Assembly (NCBI RefSeq): GCF_008386585.1
Contig: NZ_VUOB01000033.1
Span: forward strand, 40,793 to 104,792
Length of the DNA stretch: 64,000 bases
Origin: Solihabitans fulvus
Lineage (GTDB): Bacteria; Actinomycetota; Actinomycetes; Mycobacteriales; Pseudonocardiaceae
Direction: 5' to 3'
The position numbers and the translations under genes were made by a program. Shown here piece by piece: positions 17,280 to 26,253 of the stretch (positions within the stretch are counted from its first letter, which is position 1; each line of letters opens with the position of its first letter). Below the pieces are notes generated by a model. It made no database searches and had not been told where the DNA came from. It worked only from the letters and a program-made list of their open reading frames with translations.

Positions 17280-17891
17280 GTGCGAAGGAGATTTGCGCTC
17301 CTGACCCGCGTGCTGGCCGCCATGTCGGTCGTGCTCGGCACCTGGATGCTCGTCCAGGCCCCGGCGACGGCCGCCCAACAGCCCGGGGCGCTCGCCGCCT
17401 CGGTGCCGTCCTCCTACCACGACTACATCACCATGCAGGCCCAGCAGAAGAACCAGTGGTGCTGGGCCGCGTCCGGCAACACCATCGCGGCGTACTGGAA
17501 CTACTCGGTGTCCCAGAACGACTTCTGCGCCTACGCCAAGAACCGCAGCACCAGCTACGACTGCCCGAACTGGCAGGGCACGCTGGACGACGTCCAGAAC
17601 GCCTTCTCCCAGCTCGGTTTCAGCTACACCGGGGACTACGTCTGGAACACCGTCAGCTTCGGCACGGTGCAGAACCAGGTCTCCGCCAACCAGCCGCTGG
17701 AGACCCGCATCCAGTGGAACTCCGGCGGCGGGCACATGCACGTGCTCTACGGCTACGACGCGAACGCCGGCACGGTCTCCTACGGCGACCCGTGGCCGTC
17801 CAACCAGCGCTACAACACCATGTCCTACAACTACTACGTGAGCAACGGGTCGTTCTCGTGGACGCACACGCTCACCGGGATCAGGGGGTGA
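17280..17891 (+). CDS. Secreted papain-like cysteine protease
   Basis: 203 residues beginning at GTG 17280 behind AAGGAGG. Residues 1-32 form a signal peptide (RRRF, hydrophobic core, ending ATAA). The mature part starts with a short linker, then QWCWAASGNTIAAYW with the nucleophile Cys61, GGGHMHVLYGYD with candidate catalytic His152 or His154, and DPWPSNQ as the third element. This is the bacterial papain-like family (PF12385-type, related to the C39/C70 clans). The 7-bp gap to the next gene indicates an operon. A secreted protease is well supported; the target is unknown. Confidence 0.82.
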   Translation: MRRRFALLTRVLAAMSVVLGTWMLVQAPATAAQQPGALAASVPSSYHDYITMQAQQKNQWCWAASGNTIAAYWNYSVSQNDFCAYAKNRSTSYDCPNWQGTLDDVQNAFSQLGFSYTGDYVWNTVSFGTVQNQVSANQPLETRIQWNSGGGHMHVLYGYDANAGTVSYGDPWPSNQRYNTMSYNYYVSNGSFSWTHTLTGIRG

Positions 17892-17898
17892 GCGCGTC

Positions 17899-18696
17899 AT
17901 GATCCGTACCGTGCTGCGCGCGGTGGCGATCACCGCGATCGGCCTCGCCGCCGTCCTCGGTGGCGCTGGCGCGGCCTCGGCCGACCCGTCGACGCCGGCG
18001 GGACAGCCGACGGCGCAGGAACTTCAGGCCGTGCGGGCGGCGGTCGGCACACCTCAGGTCCAGCAGCAGTTGGCCGGCGTGCACTACCCGGGCGCGGCGG
18101 CCAGGGCCAATGCGGCGCAGGGCCAGACCGCGTCGGTCGGCGGCCAGACGCTGCCGGTTTACCAGCTGGGCAAGGACTTCGTGGCGGGGGTGGCCGGCGC
18201 GCCGATCGGCGATCTCGCCTACGTCGCGGTGCCGGCGCGCACCGGCGACGGCGCGACGGCGACGCTGTGGACCGCGCGGCAGGCCGGCTCGTGGCAGGTG
18301 GTCAACATCGCGTCGGGAGACCGTGAGTTCTCCTTCGCCGGCGCGCTGCCGGCCGGGTCGTTCCTGCTGCACGAGCCGCAGATCGACGCCTGGTACGCGG
18401 TGTCTGGCGGTGTGGTTCGGGTGCTGGATGTGCCGGGCGTGGCGACCGGCACGGTGTACGGCCTCGCCGACTACCAGCGGGCCGTTGCCGACCGGTACGC
18501 GGACAAGCAGCCGGGTTCGGCCTACGCGCGGCAGGGCAGGGCGGGCGGCTTCGACGTCCTGTCCGGCCGTGACGCGCCGACCTCGCCGGGTCAGCCGGCA
18601 GGCGCCCCTGCGTGGCTGCCGTTCCTGCTGCTCGGCGGCGGCCTGCTGGTCGCCGGCGCCGCCACGGCACTGCTCCGCCCGGCTCTGCGCAGGTGA
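17899..18696 (+). CDS. Secreted, C-terminally membrane-anchored protein paired with the cysteine protease
   Basis: 265 residues. A signal peptide (residues 1-28, ending GAASA-DP) precedes a soluble region of ~200 residues. The C-terminus has a hydrophobic helix (LPFLLLGGGLLVAGAATALL) and a basic RPALRR tail, a stop-transfer anchor without an LPXTG sorting motif. The sequence resembles no domain I know. Its 7-bp spacing from the protease gene suggests it acts with it, for example as inhibitor, propeptide-like chaperone or surface substrate; that is inference. Confidence 0.65.
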   Translation: MIRTVLRAVAITAIGLAAVLGGAGAASADPSTPAGQPTAQELQAVRAAVGTPQVQQQLAGVHYPGAAARANAAQGQTASVGGQTLPVYQLGKDFVAGVAGAPIGDLAYVAVPARTGDGATATLWTARQAGSWQVVNIASGDREFSFAGALPAGSFLLHEPQIDAWYAVSGGVVRVLDVPGVATGTVYGLADYQRAVADRYADKQPGSAYARQGRAGGFDVLSGRDAPTSPGQPAGAPAWLPFLLLGGGLLVAGAATALLRPALRR

Positions 18697-18740
18697 GTCG
18701 GGTCGGCCGGGCTCGCGTCGCCGAGGCGCCGTGAGCCCAG

Positions 18741-18782
18741 CGCGCCCCAGGACCCGGAGCATGCACCGGGCCCTGGGGCGCG
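18741..18782 (+). terminator. Hairpin terminator after the protease operon
   Basis: CGCGCCCCAGGACCCGG (18741-18757) pairs with CCGGGCCCTGGGGCGCG (18766-18782) with one mismatch and an 8-nt loop. It lies 45 bp after the stop and before tmk. No U-tract. Confidence 0.75.
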
Positions 18783-18859
18783 TCCGGGTTCTGGTGTGTC
18801 GGACCGGGGCAGGGCGGGTCAGGACCGGGGCGGACGCGGCGACCCGTAGGGTTTGCCGG

Positions 18860-19537
18860 GTGGGAAAACTGCTCGTGATCGAGGGCCTGGACGGTGCCGG
18901 CAAGCGCACCCTCGCCGGGGCGCTGACCAAGGAACTCCAGGCGCGCGGCGCGTCGGTGACGAGCCGGGCGTTCCCTCGGTACGAGGAGGACGTGCACGCC
19001 GAACTCGTGCGTGACGCCCTGCACGGCCGGCTTGGCGACCTCGGCGACTCGGTGCACGGGATGGCGGTGCTGTACGCGCTGGACCGGCGGGCCGCCGCCG
19101 ACTCGCTGCGCGCCGACCTCGACCGGCACGACGTCGTGCTGCTCGACCGCTACGTCGCCTCGAACGCCGCCTACGGCGCCGCGCGGCTGCGCCAGGACGC
19201 CGACGGCGAGTTCGTGGCCTGGATCCGCGAGCTGGAGATCGTCCGGTTCGGGGTGCCGACGCCGGACGCGCACCTGCTGCTGCGGGTGCCGACCGAGCTG
19301 GCCGCCGACCGAGCCGCGCGGCGCGAGCGCGCCGATGCCGAGCGGGTCAGGGACAACTTCGAGTCAGACGCCGACCTGCAACGACGCTGCGGCGAGGTCT
19401 ACGACGGGCTCGCCGAGCGCGGCTGGCTCGCGCCGTGGCACGTGCTGGACGGATCCACCGTTCTCGATCTTGGCGACCTCGCCGAGACACTGACCGGTCA
19501 CCGAACGTTGAACGGTAACGCCTCACAGAGTCACTAA
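18860..19537 (+). CDS. tmk: Thymidylate kinase
   Basis: 225 residues, GTG start at 18860. The P-loop is LLVIEGLDGAGKRTL (residues ~3-17); the DR(Y/H) motif is LLDRYVASNAAYGA, and the lid region contains Arg-rich RAARRERADAERVRDNFE. It phosphorylates dTMP to dTDP for DNA synthesis. Position between ahcY and mtrA is as in M. tuberculosis (Rv3247c), although here three extra genes separate it from ahcY and a methyltransferase separates it from mtrA. The start was chosen at the first codon of the conserved GKLLVIEG; the open frame further upstream overlaps the terminator and is not coding. Confidence 0.92.
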   Translation: MGKLLVIEGLDGAGKRTLAGALTKELQARGASVTSRAFPRYEEDVHAELVRDALHGRLGDLGDSVHGMAVLYALDRRAAADSLRADLDRHDVVLLDRYVASNAAYGAARLRQDADGEFVAWIRELEIVRFGVPTPDAHLLLRVPTELAADRAARRERADAERVRDNFESDADLQRRCGEVYDGLAERGWLAPWHVLDGSTVLDLGDLAETLTGHRTLNGNASQSH

Positions 19538-19604
19538 AGAGTGAAGATGCTGTCTTAGGGTAGTCGCTGCCCAGGGGGGAGAGTGGACCCGAAGGAGAGC
19601 GTCG

Positions 19605-20447
19605 ATGCCTGACGAACGCCGGCCCCCCGCCGGAGTAAGCCGGACCGCAACGCTCATCGCCCAGGCGCGAGCCGGCGAGCACGCGCGCGCGGACCGCCTG
19701 TTCACGGACCCGCTGGCCGGGCCGCTGGCCGAGGCGGTCGGCGGGACACCGGACCTGGCCGGCGTGCTCGACCTTGCCGGCGAGCACTTCGTGCTGCGCA
19801 CCCGCTACTTCGACGACTACCTGCGCAAGGCGTGCGCGGGCGGTTGCGCGCAGGTCGTGCTGCTCGCCTCCGGCCTGGACACCAGGGCGTACCGGATGGA
19901 CTGGCCGCACGACGTGCGCGTGTTCGAGCTGGACCTGCCCGACCTGCTCGCGTTCAAGGACGAGGTGCTCGCCGACGCGGGCGCGCGGCCGAACTCGCGC
20001 CGCATCGTCGTGCCGGTCGACCTCACCGACGACTGGCCCGCCGCGCTGCTCGCCGCGGGCTTCGACCCCGATCGGCCGACGGCCTGGCTGGTCGAGGGCC
20101 TGTTGATGTTCCTGTCGAACGAGGCGAACGACCTCCTGCTCGACCGGATCAGCGACCTGTCCTGCGTGGGCAGCACCATCGCCATCGAGCACTTCAACCC
20201 GGCGTTCCGCGCGCTGCCGCAGATGCGCCCGGTGCACGACCGCTTCGCCGAGCTGGACGCGCTGGCCGCCTCCTCCGTCGAGGACCCGGTCGCGTGGCTC
20301 GGCCGGCGCGGCTGGCAGGCCGAGGTCACCGACCAGGTGGACCTGGCGCGGGAGCACACCCGCCCGGTGCCGAGGGTCGTCGATCCGGCGCTGGTCGGCG
20401 ACGCGCGGATCTGGCTGGCGAGCGCGGTGTTTACGCCACCAGAGTGA
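19605..20447 (+). CDS. SAM-dependent methyltransferase, TIGR00027/leucine carboxyl methyltransferase-like family
   Basis: 280 residues, ATG 19605 after GAAGGAGAG. The N-terminal VSRTATLIAQARAGEH...LFTDPLA, then QVVLLASGLDTRAYRM (motif I), VFELDLPDLLAFKDE (acidic loop) and TAWLVEGLLMFL are the signature of the large actinobacterial family of O-methyltransferase-like proteins (TIGR00027). Members methylate diverse small molecules or polyketide intermediates; the substrate here is unknown. It is inserted between tmk and mtrA. Confidence 0.85.
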   Translation: MPDERRPPAGVSRTATLIAQARAGEHARADRLFTDPLAGPLAEAVGGTPDLAGVLDLAGEHFVLRTRYFDDYLRKACAGGCAQVVLLASGLDTRAYRMDWPHDVRVFELDLPDLLAFKDEVLADAGARPNSRRIVVPVDLTDDWPAALLAAGFDPDRPTAWLVEGLLMFLSNEANDLLLDRISDLSCVGSTIAIEHFNPAFRALPQMRPVHDRFAELDALAASSVEDPVAWLGRRGWQAEVTDQVDLAREHTRPVPRVVDPALVGDARIWLASAVFTPPE

Positions 20448-20690
20448 GTCGTCGGATGTTCGGCTATACGCTCGGTAACAAACCGAGGTCGAGCACGGAT
20501 AATTCGCTGACGACTCCTCGCGACGAGAAGGGTTGGCTGTGTTGGCCGTCACCCGTCGCGTTCGGAGACCTTGACGGGGCGAGGTGGCCAGGTGGAACGA
20601 CTACGGCGGACGACTACTGACTGGGCTCGGCCGGCGACCAGCAGCGATGATCACCGGGCGGTGCGCGAACGTTCCATGAACAGTGCGACG

Positions 20691-21377
20691 ATGTTCGGCA
20701 TGAAGGCACGCGTTCTCGTGGTGGACGACGACCCCGCCCTCGCGGAGATGCTGACCATCGTCCTGCGGGGCGAGGGGTTCGACACCGCCGTGGTCGCCGA
20801 CGGTGCCCGCGCGCTGCCGGCGCTGCGGGAGCTCAAGCCCGACCTGGTGCTGCTCGACCTCATGCTGCCCGGCATGAACGGCATCGACGTGTGCAAGGCG
20901 ATCCGCTCCGAGTCCGGGGTGCCGATCGTGATGCTCACGGCCAAGAGCGACACCGTGGACATCGTGCTCGGGCTGGAGTCCGGCGCGGACGACTACGTGG
21001 TCAAGCCGTTCAAGCCGAAGGAGCTGGTCGCCCGCATCCGGGCGCGGCTGCGGCGCACCGAGGCGGAGCCCGCCGAGATGCTCGCCATCGGCGATCTCAC
21101 CATCGACGTGCCCGGCCACGAGGTGCTGCGCGAGGGCGGGGCGATCCAGCTGACTCCGCTGGAGTTCGACCTGCTCGTGGCGCTCGCCCGCAAGCCGAGG
21201 CAGGTGTTCACCCGCGAGGTCCTGCTCGAGCAGGTCTGGGGCTACCGGCACGCGGCGGACACCCGGCTGGTCAACGTGCACGTGCAGCGGCTGCGCTCGA
21301 AGGTCGAGCGCGATCCCGAGCACCCCGAGGTCGTCCTGACCGTCCGAGGCGTCGGGTACAAGGCCGGCCCTCCGTGA
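20691..21377 (+). CDS. mtrA: Two-component response regulator MtrA
   Basis: 228 residues, exactly the length of M. tuberculosis MtrA when ATG 20691 is used. This places the phospho-acceptor at Asp56 (VLLDLMLPGMNG), as in that protein; ATG 20700 and 20676 are in-frame alternatives. An N-terminal receiver domain (acidic triad VVDDDP, Lys in MLTAK) is followed by an OmpR/PhoB winged helix ending RLVNVHVQRLRSKVE...VRGVGYKAGPP, almost invariant across actinomycetes. Partner of MtrB 67 bp downstream; it controls replication, division and cell-wall genes. The upstream 243 bp contain a CTCGGT-aacaa-ACCGAG hairpin (20471-20487). Confidence 0.97.
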   Translation: MFGMKARVLVVDDDPALAEMLTIVLRGEGFDTAVVADGARALPALRELKPDLVLLDLMLPGMNGIDVCKAIRSESGVPIVMLTAKSDTVDIVLGLESGADDYVVKPFKPKELVARIRARLRRTEAEPAEMLAIGDLTIDVPGHEVLREGGAIQLTPLEFDLLVALARKPRQVFTREVLLEQVWGYRHAADTRLVNVHVQRLRSKVERDPEHPEVVLTVRGVGYKAGPP

Positions 21378-21444
21378 CGATTGCTCGGCAACCGACACTG
21401 GGCAGTACTGTCTCCGTGACGTTGTACGACCAGGATCGGACTGC

Positions 21445-23226
21445 ATGAGAGTCCACACCCGACTGGGGCGCCTCGCGGTGCGCGCGATCTATCGCGCGAT
21501 CCGTGAGGCGCGTCGTCGTTGGGTCGCCTTCGGCGAGATGTGGCGCCGGTCGCTGCAACTGCGGGTCGTGGTCAGCACGCTCGCGCTGTCCTCGGCCGTG
21601 GTGTTCGTGCTCGGCATGGTCCTCCAGACGCAGATCACCGACCGCCTGCTGGAGACCAAGACCACCGAGGCCGTCCGGCAGGCCGAGTCGAGCGCGTCGG
21701 TCGTGCAGCGCGAGCTGGTCGGGGTCAACCCGGGCGTGGACAGCCTCAAGAGCCGGTTCTCCAGCGCGCTGAACAAGCTCACCAGCACCGCCAACGGTGC
21801 CGACACCAGCGGTTCCGTCGCGGGCGCCTTCGAGTCGGTGCTCGCCGACGGCTTCGCGGTCGGCGCGGACGGCAGGCCGACCTCCGTCGGCCCCTACGAC
21901 GACGTGCCGCAGGGCCTGCGGCAGCTGGTGCAGAACGGCACGCCGGGCACCCAGATCACCACCCGGCAGCGCGACTCGGGGCCGACCACCTTCCTCATCG
22001 CCGGCGTCTCGGTGAGCGGCAGCCCCAGGGCCATGCAGCTCTACCTGCTGTTCCCGCTGACCACCGAGCGCAACACCATCGACGTGGTGCAGAGCACGCT
22101 GGTGGTCGGCGGCATCGTGCTGCTGTTGCTGCTCGCCGGCATCGCCAACCTGGTGACCAGGCAGGTCGTCCGGCCGGTCCGGCAGGCCGCCGAGGTCGCC
22201 GAGCGGTTCGCCGACGGCAGCCTCGACGAGCGGATGCCCGTGGTCGGCGAGGACGACGTGGCCAGGCTCGCCCAGTCCTACAACGAGATGGCCGAGAGCA
22301 TCCAGGAGCAGATTCACCAGCTCGAGGAGTTCGGCCAGTTGCAGCGCCGGTTCACCTCCGACGTCTCGCACGAGCTGCGCACCCCGCTGACCACCGTGCG
22401 GATGGCCGCCGACGTGCTGCACGCGTCGCGGGAGCAGTTCCCCGGCGGGCTGGCCCGCTCCACCGAGCTGCTGGTCGACGAGCTGGACCGGTTCGAGTCG
22501 CTGCTCGGCGACCTGCTGGAGATCAGCAGGCTGGACGCGGGCGTCGAGGAGCTGTCCGCCGACCTGGCCGACGTGCGCATCGTGGCGCGGCGGGCGCACG
22601 ACTCGGTGCGGGCCATCGCTGGCGGCACCGGCACGGTGATCGAGCTGCACATGCCCGACGAGGAGGTCGCCGCCGAACTCGACGCGCGGCGGGTTGAGCG
22701 CATCCTGCGCAATCTGCTGGCCAACGCGGTCGACCACGGCGACGGGCTGCCCGTCGAACTGACCGTGCTTGGCGACGAGGACGCGGTCGCGGTGACCGTG
22801 CGCGACCACGGCGTCGGCCTGCGTCCCGGCGAGGCCGACCTGGTCTTCAACCGGTTCTGGCGGGCCGACCCGTCCCGCAATCGCCGCACCGGCGGCACCG
22901 GGCTCGGGCTGTCCATCAGCGTGGAGGACGCCAGGCTGCACGGCGGCTGGCTGGAGGCGTGGGGCGCGCCAGGCCAGGGCGCCTGCTTCCGGCTGACGCT
23001 GCCGCGCCGGCAGGGCCACGTCCTGGTCGGCAGCCCGCTGCCGCTGGCTCCTGAGGACGCCGTCGAGCCGGACGAGTCGGCGCTGGCCGAGGAGCAGCAG
23101 GAGCCCGAGGTCGTCGAGCTGCGCGCCGAGGAGCTGACCTGGCAGCCCGCCGAGCCGGTCACCGGCGCCGAGCCGCCGCGCGCGACCGCGGCCGAGCCGA
23201 GCAAGCCGGAGGAAAGCCTGCGATGA
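21445..23226 (+). CDS. mtrB: Two-component sensor histidine kinase MtrB
   Basis: 593 residues. An N-terminal membrane helix (~40-65), a ~150-residue extracytoplasmic sensor, a second helix (~215-235) and a HAMP linker (RQVVRPVRQAAEVAERFADG) precede the DHp domain with phospho-acceptor His309 in FTSDVSHELRTPL. The HATPase has NLLANAVDHG (N box), DHGVGL (G1) and TGGTGLGLSI (G2). The acidic, Pro-rich tail beyond residue ~530 is typical of MtrB. Its TGA overlaps the ATG of lpqB (ATGA), so kinase and lipoprotein are translationally coupled. Confidence 0.96.
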   Translation: MRVHTRLGRLAVRAIYRAIREARRRWVAFGEMWRRSLQLRVVVSTLALSSAVVFVLGMVLQTQITDRLLETKTTEAVRQAESSASVVQRELVGVNPGVDSLKSRFSSALNKLTSTANGADTSGSVAGAFESVLADGFAVGADGRPTSVGPYDDVPQGLRQLVQNGTPGTQITTRQRDSGPTTFLIAGVSVSGSPRAMQLYLLFPLTTERNTIDVVQSTLVVGGIVLLLLLAGIANLVTRQVVRPVRQAAEVAERFADGSLDERMPVVGEDDVARLAQSYNEMAESIQEQIHQLEEFGQLQRRFTSDVSHELRTPLTTVRMAADVLHASREQFPGGLARSTELLVDELDRFESLLGDLLEISRLDAGVEELSADLADVRIVARRAHDSVRAIAGGTGTVIELHMPDEEVAAELDARRVERILRNLLANAVDHGDGLPVELTVLGDEDAVAVTVRDHGVGLRPGEADLVFNRFWRADPSRNRRTGGTGLGLSISVEDARLHGGWLEAWGAPGQGACFRLTLPRRQGHVLVGSPLPLAPEDAVEPDESALAEEQQEPEVVELRAEELTWQPAEPVTGAEPPRATAAEPSKPEESLR

Positions 23227-25010
23227 GTCGACGATTCTCCCTGCGCGGGGCCAGGCTGCCGCTCGTCCTGCTGTGTGCGCTGCTGCCGCTGGTCGGCTGC
23301 GCGGCCATCCCGACCGAGTCGCCCGCCAAGCCGGCAGGCGACGCGCGCGCGTCCGAACAGGCGCAGCCGGCCGCCCCGCCGCCGCGCGACCTCGACCCGC
23401 AGAACCTGGTGCGGCAGTTCGTCGAGGCCACGGCCAACCCCGACCGCGGGTACGCCGCCGCCATGCCCTACCTGACCAAGTCCGCGCAGAAGGCGTGGGA
23501 CACCACGGCCACCGTGACGATCATCGACGACACGTTTCAGACCGTGCCGAACCCGACCGCGAAGGACCAGCCCGACCTGGACAAGCAGCGCGTCGTCACG
23601 CTGCGCGGCAAGAACGTCGGCCAGCTCAGCGCCTCCGACAACGCCTTCGTGCCGAGGATTCCCTCCGACGTCGAGGCGACTCTGCACCTGGAGCGGCAGG
23701 ACGACGGGCAGTGGCGCATCGCCGACGCGCCGCCAGGTGTCTTCGTCACCGAGGCCGGCTTCCGCACCAACTACACGCAGGTCGCCGTCTACTTCTACAA
23801 CCAGGACCAGACCATCCTGGTGCCCGACCTGCGCTGGGTGGCCTCGGCGGGCTCCAGCGGCGGGGTGCAGGCGCGGGTGATCGACGCGCTGCTCAAGGGC
23901 CCGTCCGACGGGATGAAGTCGGCGCTGCGCAACGCCCTCGGCAGCAAGGTGAAGGTCTACACCGCCGTGGCGCCCGCGGACGACGGCTCGCTCCTGGTCG
24001 ACCTCAGCCAGCTGCCCGACCTCACCGACCAGACCAAGCGGCAGGTCGTCGCCCAGGTCGTCCGGTCGCTGGCCAGCGTCACCACCAGCCGCATCAAGGT
24101 GCAGTCCGACGGTGTCGACCTGTTCGCCGACCACAAGTTCTGGCGGCCGGAGGACATCACCACCGACGACCCGCAGACCACGCCCAACGCGGAGCTGCGC
24201 GGCATGGTCGTGTCCGGCGGGCAGGTCAGGTCGCTCAAGGACGGCAGCCCGGTAAAGGGGCCTGCCGGCACCACGGAGTACGACGTGCAGACCGCGGCCC
24301 AGTCGCTGGACGGCTCGGAGCTCGCCGTGGTCAGCAAGACCGCGCAGGGTGTCAAGCTGCGGGTCGGCAAGGCCGACCAGCAGCTGCGCGAGGTGGACCA
24401 GCTGCCGCCGGGCGACCTGACCAGGCCGACCTGGATGCCGAGCGCCACGCCAGGTGGGCCGGGTGCCGAGGTGTGGACCGTGGTCGACCACTCGGACGTC
24501 GTGCAGGTGCTCGTCAACGGCGACACCACGTCGACCCGCCCGGTGAATGCTGGCGAGCTGACCAGCTACGTGCAACGCTACGGCCCGATCACCGACCTGC
24601 GGCTGTCCAGGGACGGCACCAGGGTGGCCGCGGTGATCGGCGGCAGGCTGGTCGTCGGCTCGGTGGCGCGGGCCCAGGACTCCGCGAGCATCAAGTCGGC
24701 GAGGGTGTTGCAGCAGACCAGCCTCGGCAGCACGGTGACGGCGGTGGACTGGCCGTCGCAGGAGGCCGTGGTGGTGGCGACCACCTCGTCCTCGCAGCCG
24801 GTGGTCAAGGTGTTCGTCGACGGCTTCCAGGTCGACCGGTTCAACACGTCCAACCTGACGGTGCCGATCACCTCGCTGGCGGCGGCCCCGAGCCGGCCGG
24901 TCATCGCCGTTGACCGCACCAGCATGTGGCAGGCCACCGACATCGGCGAGGTCTGGCGGGCGAACCCGACGTTCTCCGGCCCGAACCAGATCGCCTTCTA
25001 CCCCGGCTAG
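23223..25010 (+). CDS. lpqB: Lipoprotein LpqB, MtrAB accessory protein
   Basis: 595 residues with a lipoprotein signal peptide and lipobox LVGC (Cys26). A GerMN domain covers about residues 190-290 and a C-terminal beta-propeller-like region occupies the rest. LpqB interacts with the MtrB sensor in mycobacteria and modulates MtrA phosphorylation and cell-wall homeostasis. Translational coupling with mtrB and full length support function. The coding sequence ends 80 bp before the comF-like gene. Confidence 0.95.
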   Translation: MSRRFSLRGARLPLVLLCALLPLVGCAAIPTESPAKPAGDARASEQAQPAAPPPRDLDPQNLVRQFVEATANPDRGYAAAMPYLTKSAQKAWDTTATVTIIDDTFQTVPNPTAKDQPDLDKQRVVTLRGKNVGQLSASDNAFVPRIPSDVEATLHLERQDDGQWRIADAPPGVFVTEAGFRTNYTQVAVYFYNQDQTILVPDLRWVASAGSSGGVQARVIDALLKGPSDGMKSALRNALGSKVKVYTAVAPADDGSLLVDLSQLPDLTDQTKRQVVAQVVRSLASVTTSRIKVQSDGVDLFADHKFWRPEDITTDDPQTTPNAELRGMVVSGGQVRSLKDGSPVKGPAGTTEYDVQTAAQSLDGSELAVVSKTAQGVKLRVGKADQQLREVDQLPPGDLTRPTWMPSATPGGPGAEVWTVVDHSDVVQVLVNGDTTSTRPVNAGELTSYVQRYGPITDLRLSRDGTRVAAVIGGRLVVGSVARAQDSASIKSARVLQQTSLGSTVTAVDWPSQEAVVVATTSSSQPVVKVFVDGFQVDRFNTSNLTVPITSLAAAPSRPVIAVDRTSMWQATDIGEVWRANPTFSGPNQIAFYPG

Positions 25011-25090
25011 CGTCGCCTGATCGGGTGACGGTCGGCCGATCCGGTCGATCATGGCGCCGGGCTGTCGGTGCCGTGCGGCAGGGTGCCGGT

Positions 25091-25762
25091 ATGTCCATTG
25101 TGGCCGGTGTGCTCGACCTCGTGCTGCCCCGACGCTGTGCCGGCTGCGCCGCGCCGGACGTGACGTGCTGCCTGGCCTGCCGAGCCGAGTTCGGCGGGCC
25201 CCTTGACGTGCGGCGGTCGGTCCTGGCCGCCGGGCCGCCGGTGTACGCGCTCGCCGAGTACCGGGGCGCCGCCCGCGAACTGGTGCTGGCCTACAAGGAA
25301 CGCGGCAGGCGGGAGCTGGCCGGCACGCTCGGCGGCGTCGTCGCCGACATGCTGCCGTGGTTGCCCGGCGCGCGGCCCTCGACCGACGGCACGTGGTGGC
25401 TGGTGCCGGCGCCGTCGCGTCGGTCGGCGGCCAGGCAGCGCGGTGGCGAGCACATGCGCAGGCTCGCGGCTGGCGCGGCCGCGCGGCTGGCGGACCGGGG
25501 TCGCCCCGCCGCGGTGGCGCCCGCGCTGCGGCTGGCCCTCGGGGCACGGGACTCGGTCGGGCTGGACGCGGCGGGCCGGCGGGCGAACCTGGCGGGCCGG
25601 GTCCGGCCGAGGACCGAGGGGCTGCCGGTCGAGGCGACGCCGGTGGTGCTGCTCGACGACGTGATCACGACGGGCGCGACGGCGGCGGCCTGCTGCCGGG
25701 TGCTGGCCGCCGCCGGTGTCGAGGTGACCGCGGTGCTGGCGTTGACGGTGGCGGGCGGCTAA
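25091..25762 (+). CDS. ComF family phosphoribosyltransferase-like protein (Rv3242c type)
   Basis: 223 residues. The N-terminus has a zinc-ribbon-like Cys4 (RRCAGCAAPDVTCCLACRAEF). Residues ~70-220 form a type I PRTase fold with LAYKERGRRELA, the LVPAPSRR loop and the PRPP-binding VVLLDDVITTGATAAAC. ComF proteins support DNA uptake in naturally competent bacteria, but the role in actinomycetes is not established. ATG 25091. The gene follows lpqB as in M. tuberculosis. Confidence 0.87.
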   Translation: MSIVAGVLDLVLPRRCAGCAAPDVTCCLACRAEFGGPLDVRRSVLAAGPPVYALAEYRGAARELVLAYKERGRRELAGTLGGVVADMLPWLPGARPSTDGTWWLVPAPSRRSAARQRGGEHMRRLAAGAAARLADRGRPAAVAPALRLALGARDSVGLDAAGRRANLAGRVRPRTEGLPVEATPVVLLDDVITTGATAAACCRVLAAAGVEVTAVLALTVAGG

Positions 25763-26043
25763 CACCCGGCCCGCTCGTGGGGCGGGTGAGCGGCCCGTCC
25801 CAGTCCGTGAGAGTCGAACGGGATCGCGGCCGCGCCGTCGTCCGCGCAGGTCACGGCCCCATTCTCGGCCGAGGGGCCGAGTGGTCCTTCGTCCGGGGGA
25901 CGGAAGATCCGAGTGGCCGGTTTGCGCGCGCGCCGGAGTGTCAACCCTCGTACGGGCGAGACGCAGTCACACGTCCGGTTAATTGATCGAGTTGGCCCGC
26001 TGGGGCACCGTGTGAGGGCCATGACGGGATGGGAGAGGTTCGC

Positions 26044-26253
26044 GTGAGCCGTTGGTTGACGTCGTCGCTGCTGGACAGGCTGGTCGGCTTCGGTCCGGCA
26101 GTCGGGCTTGGGCTGGCCGGCATCCTGCTGTTCGGGTCGGCGCAGCTGCCGATGTTCTCGACTGGCCCGTCCGAGGCCGCACACGGCGTGGCGCATTCCT
26201 CTCATATCACTCAGATGAGTGAACCTATCGACTCGGTCGCGGACCGGCGGTGA
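26044..26253 (+). CDS. Small single-span membrane protein, hypothetical
   Basis: 69 residues starting at GTG 26044, 5 bases after GGGAGAGG (ATG 26029 is an alternative overlapping that site). SRWLTSSLLDRLVGFGPAV leads into one hydrophobic span (GLGLAGILLFGSAQLPMF) and a polar His/Ser-rich tail. No family recognised. Support: good ribosome-binding site and a sensible topology. Against: short length and an isolated position in an otherwise non-coding stretch. Confidence 0.45.
   Translation: MSRWLTSSLLDRLVGFGPAVGLGLAGILLFGSAQLPMFSTGPSEAAHGVAHSSHITQMSEPIDSVADRR

Noticed and set aside
22314..25547. 1077-codon minus-strand frame opposite mtrB-lpqB-comF
   Set aside because: Shadow of three well-identified genes; no motif, no ribosome-binding site, composition typical of antisense frames.
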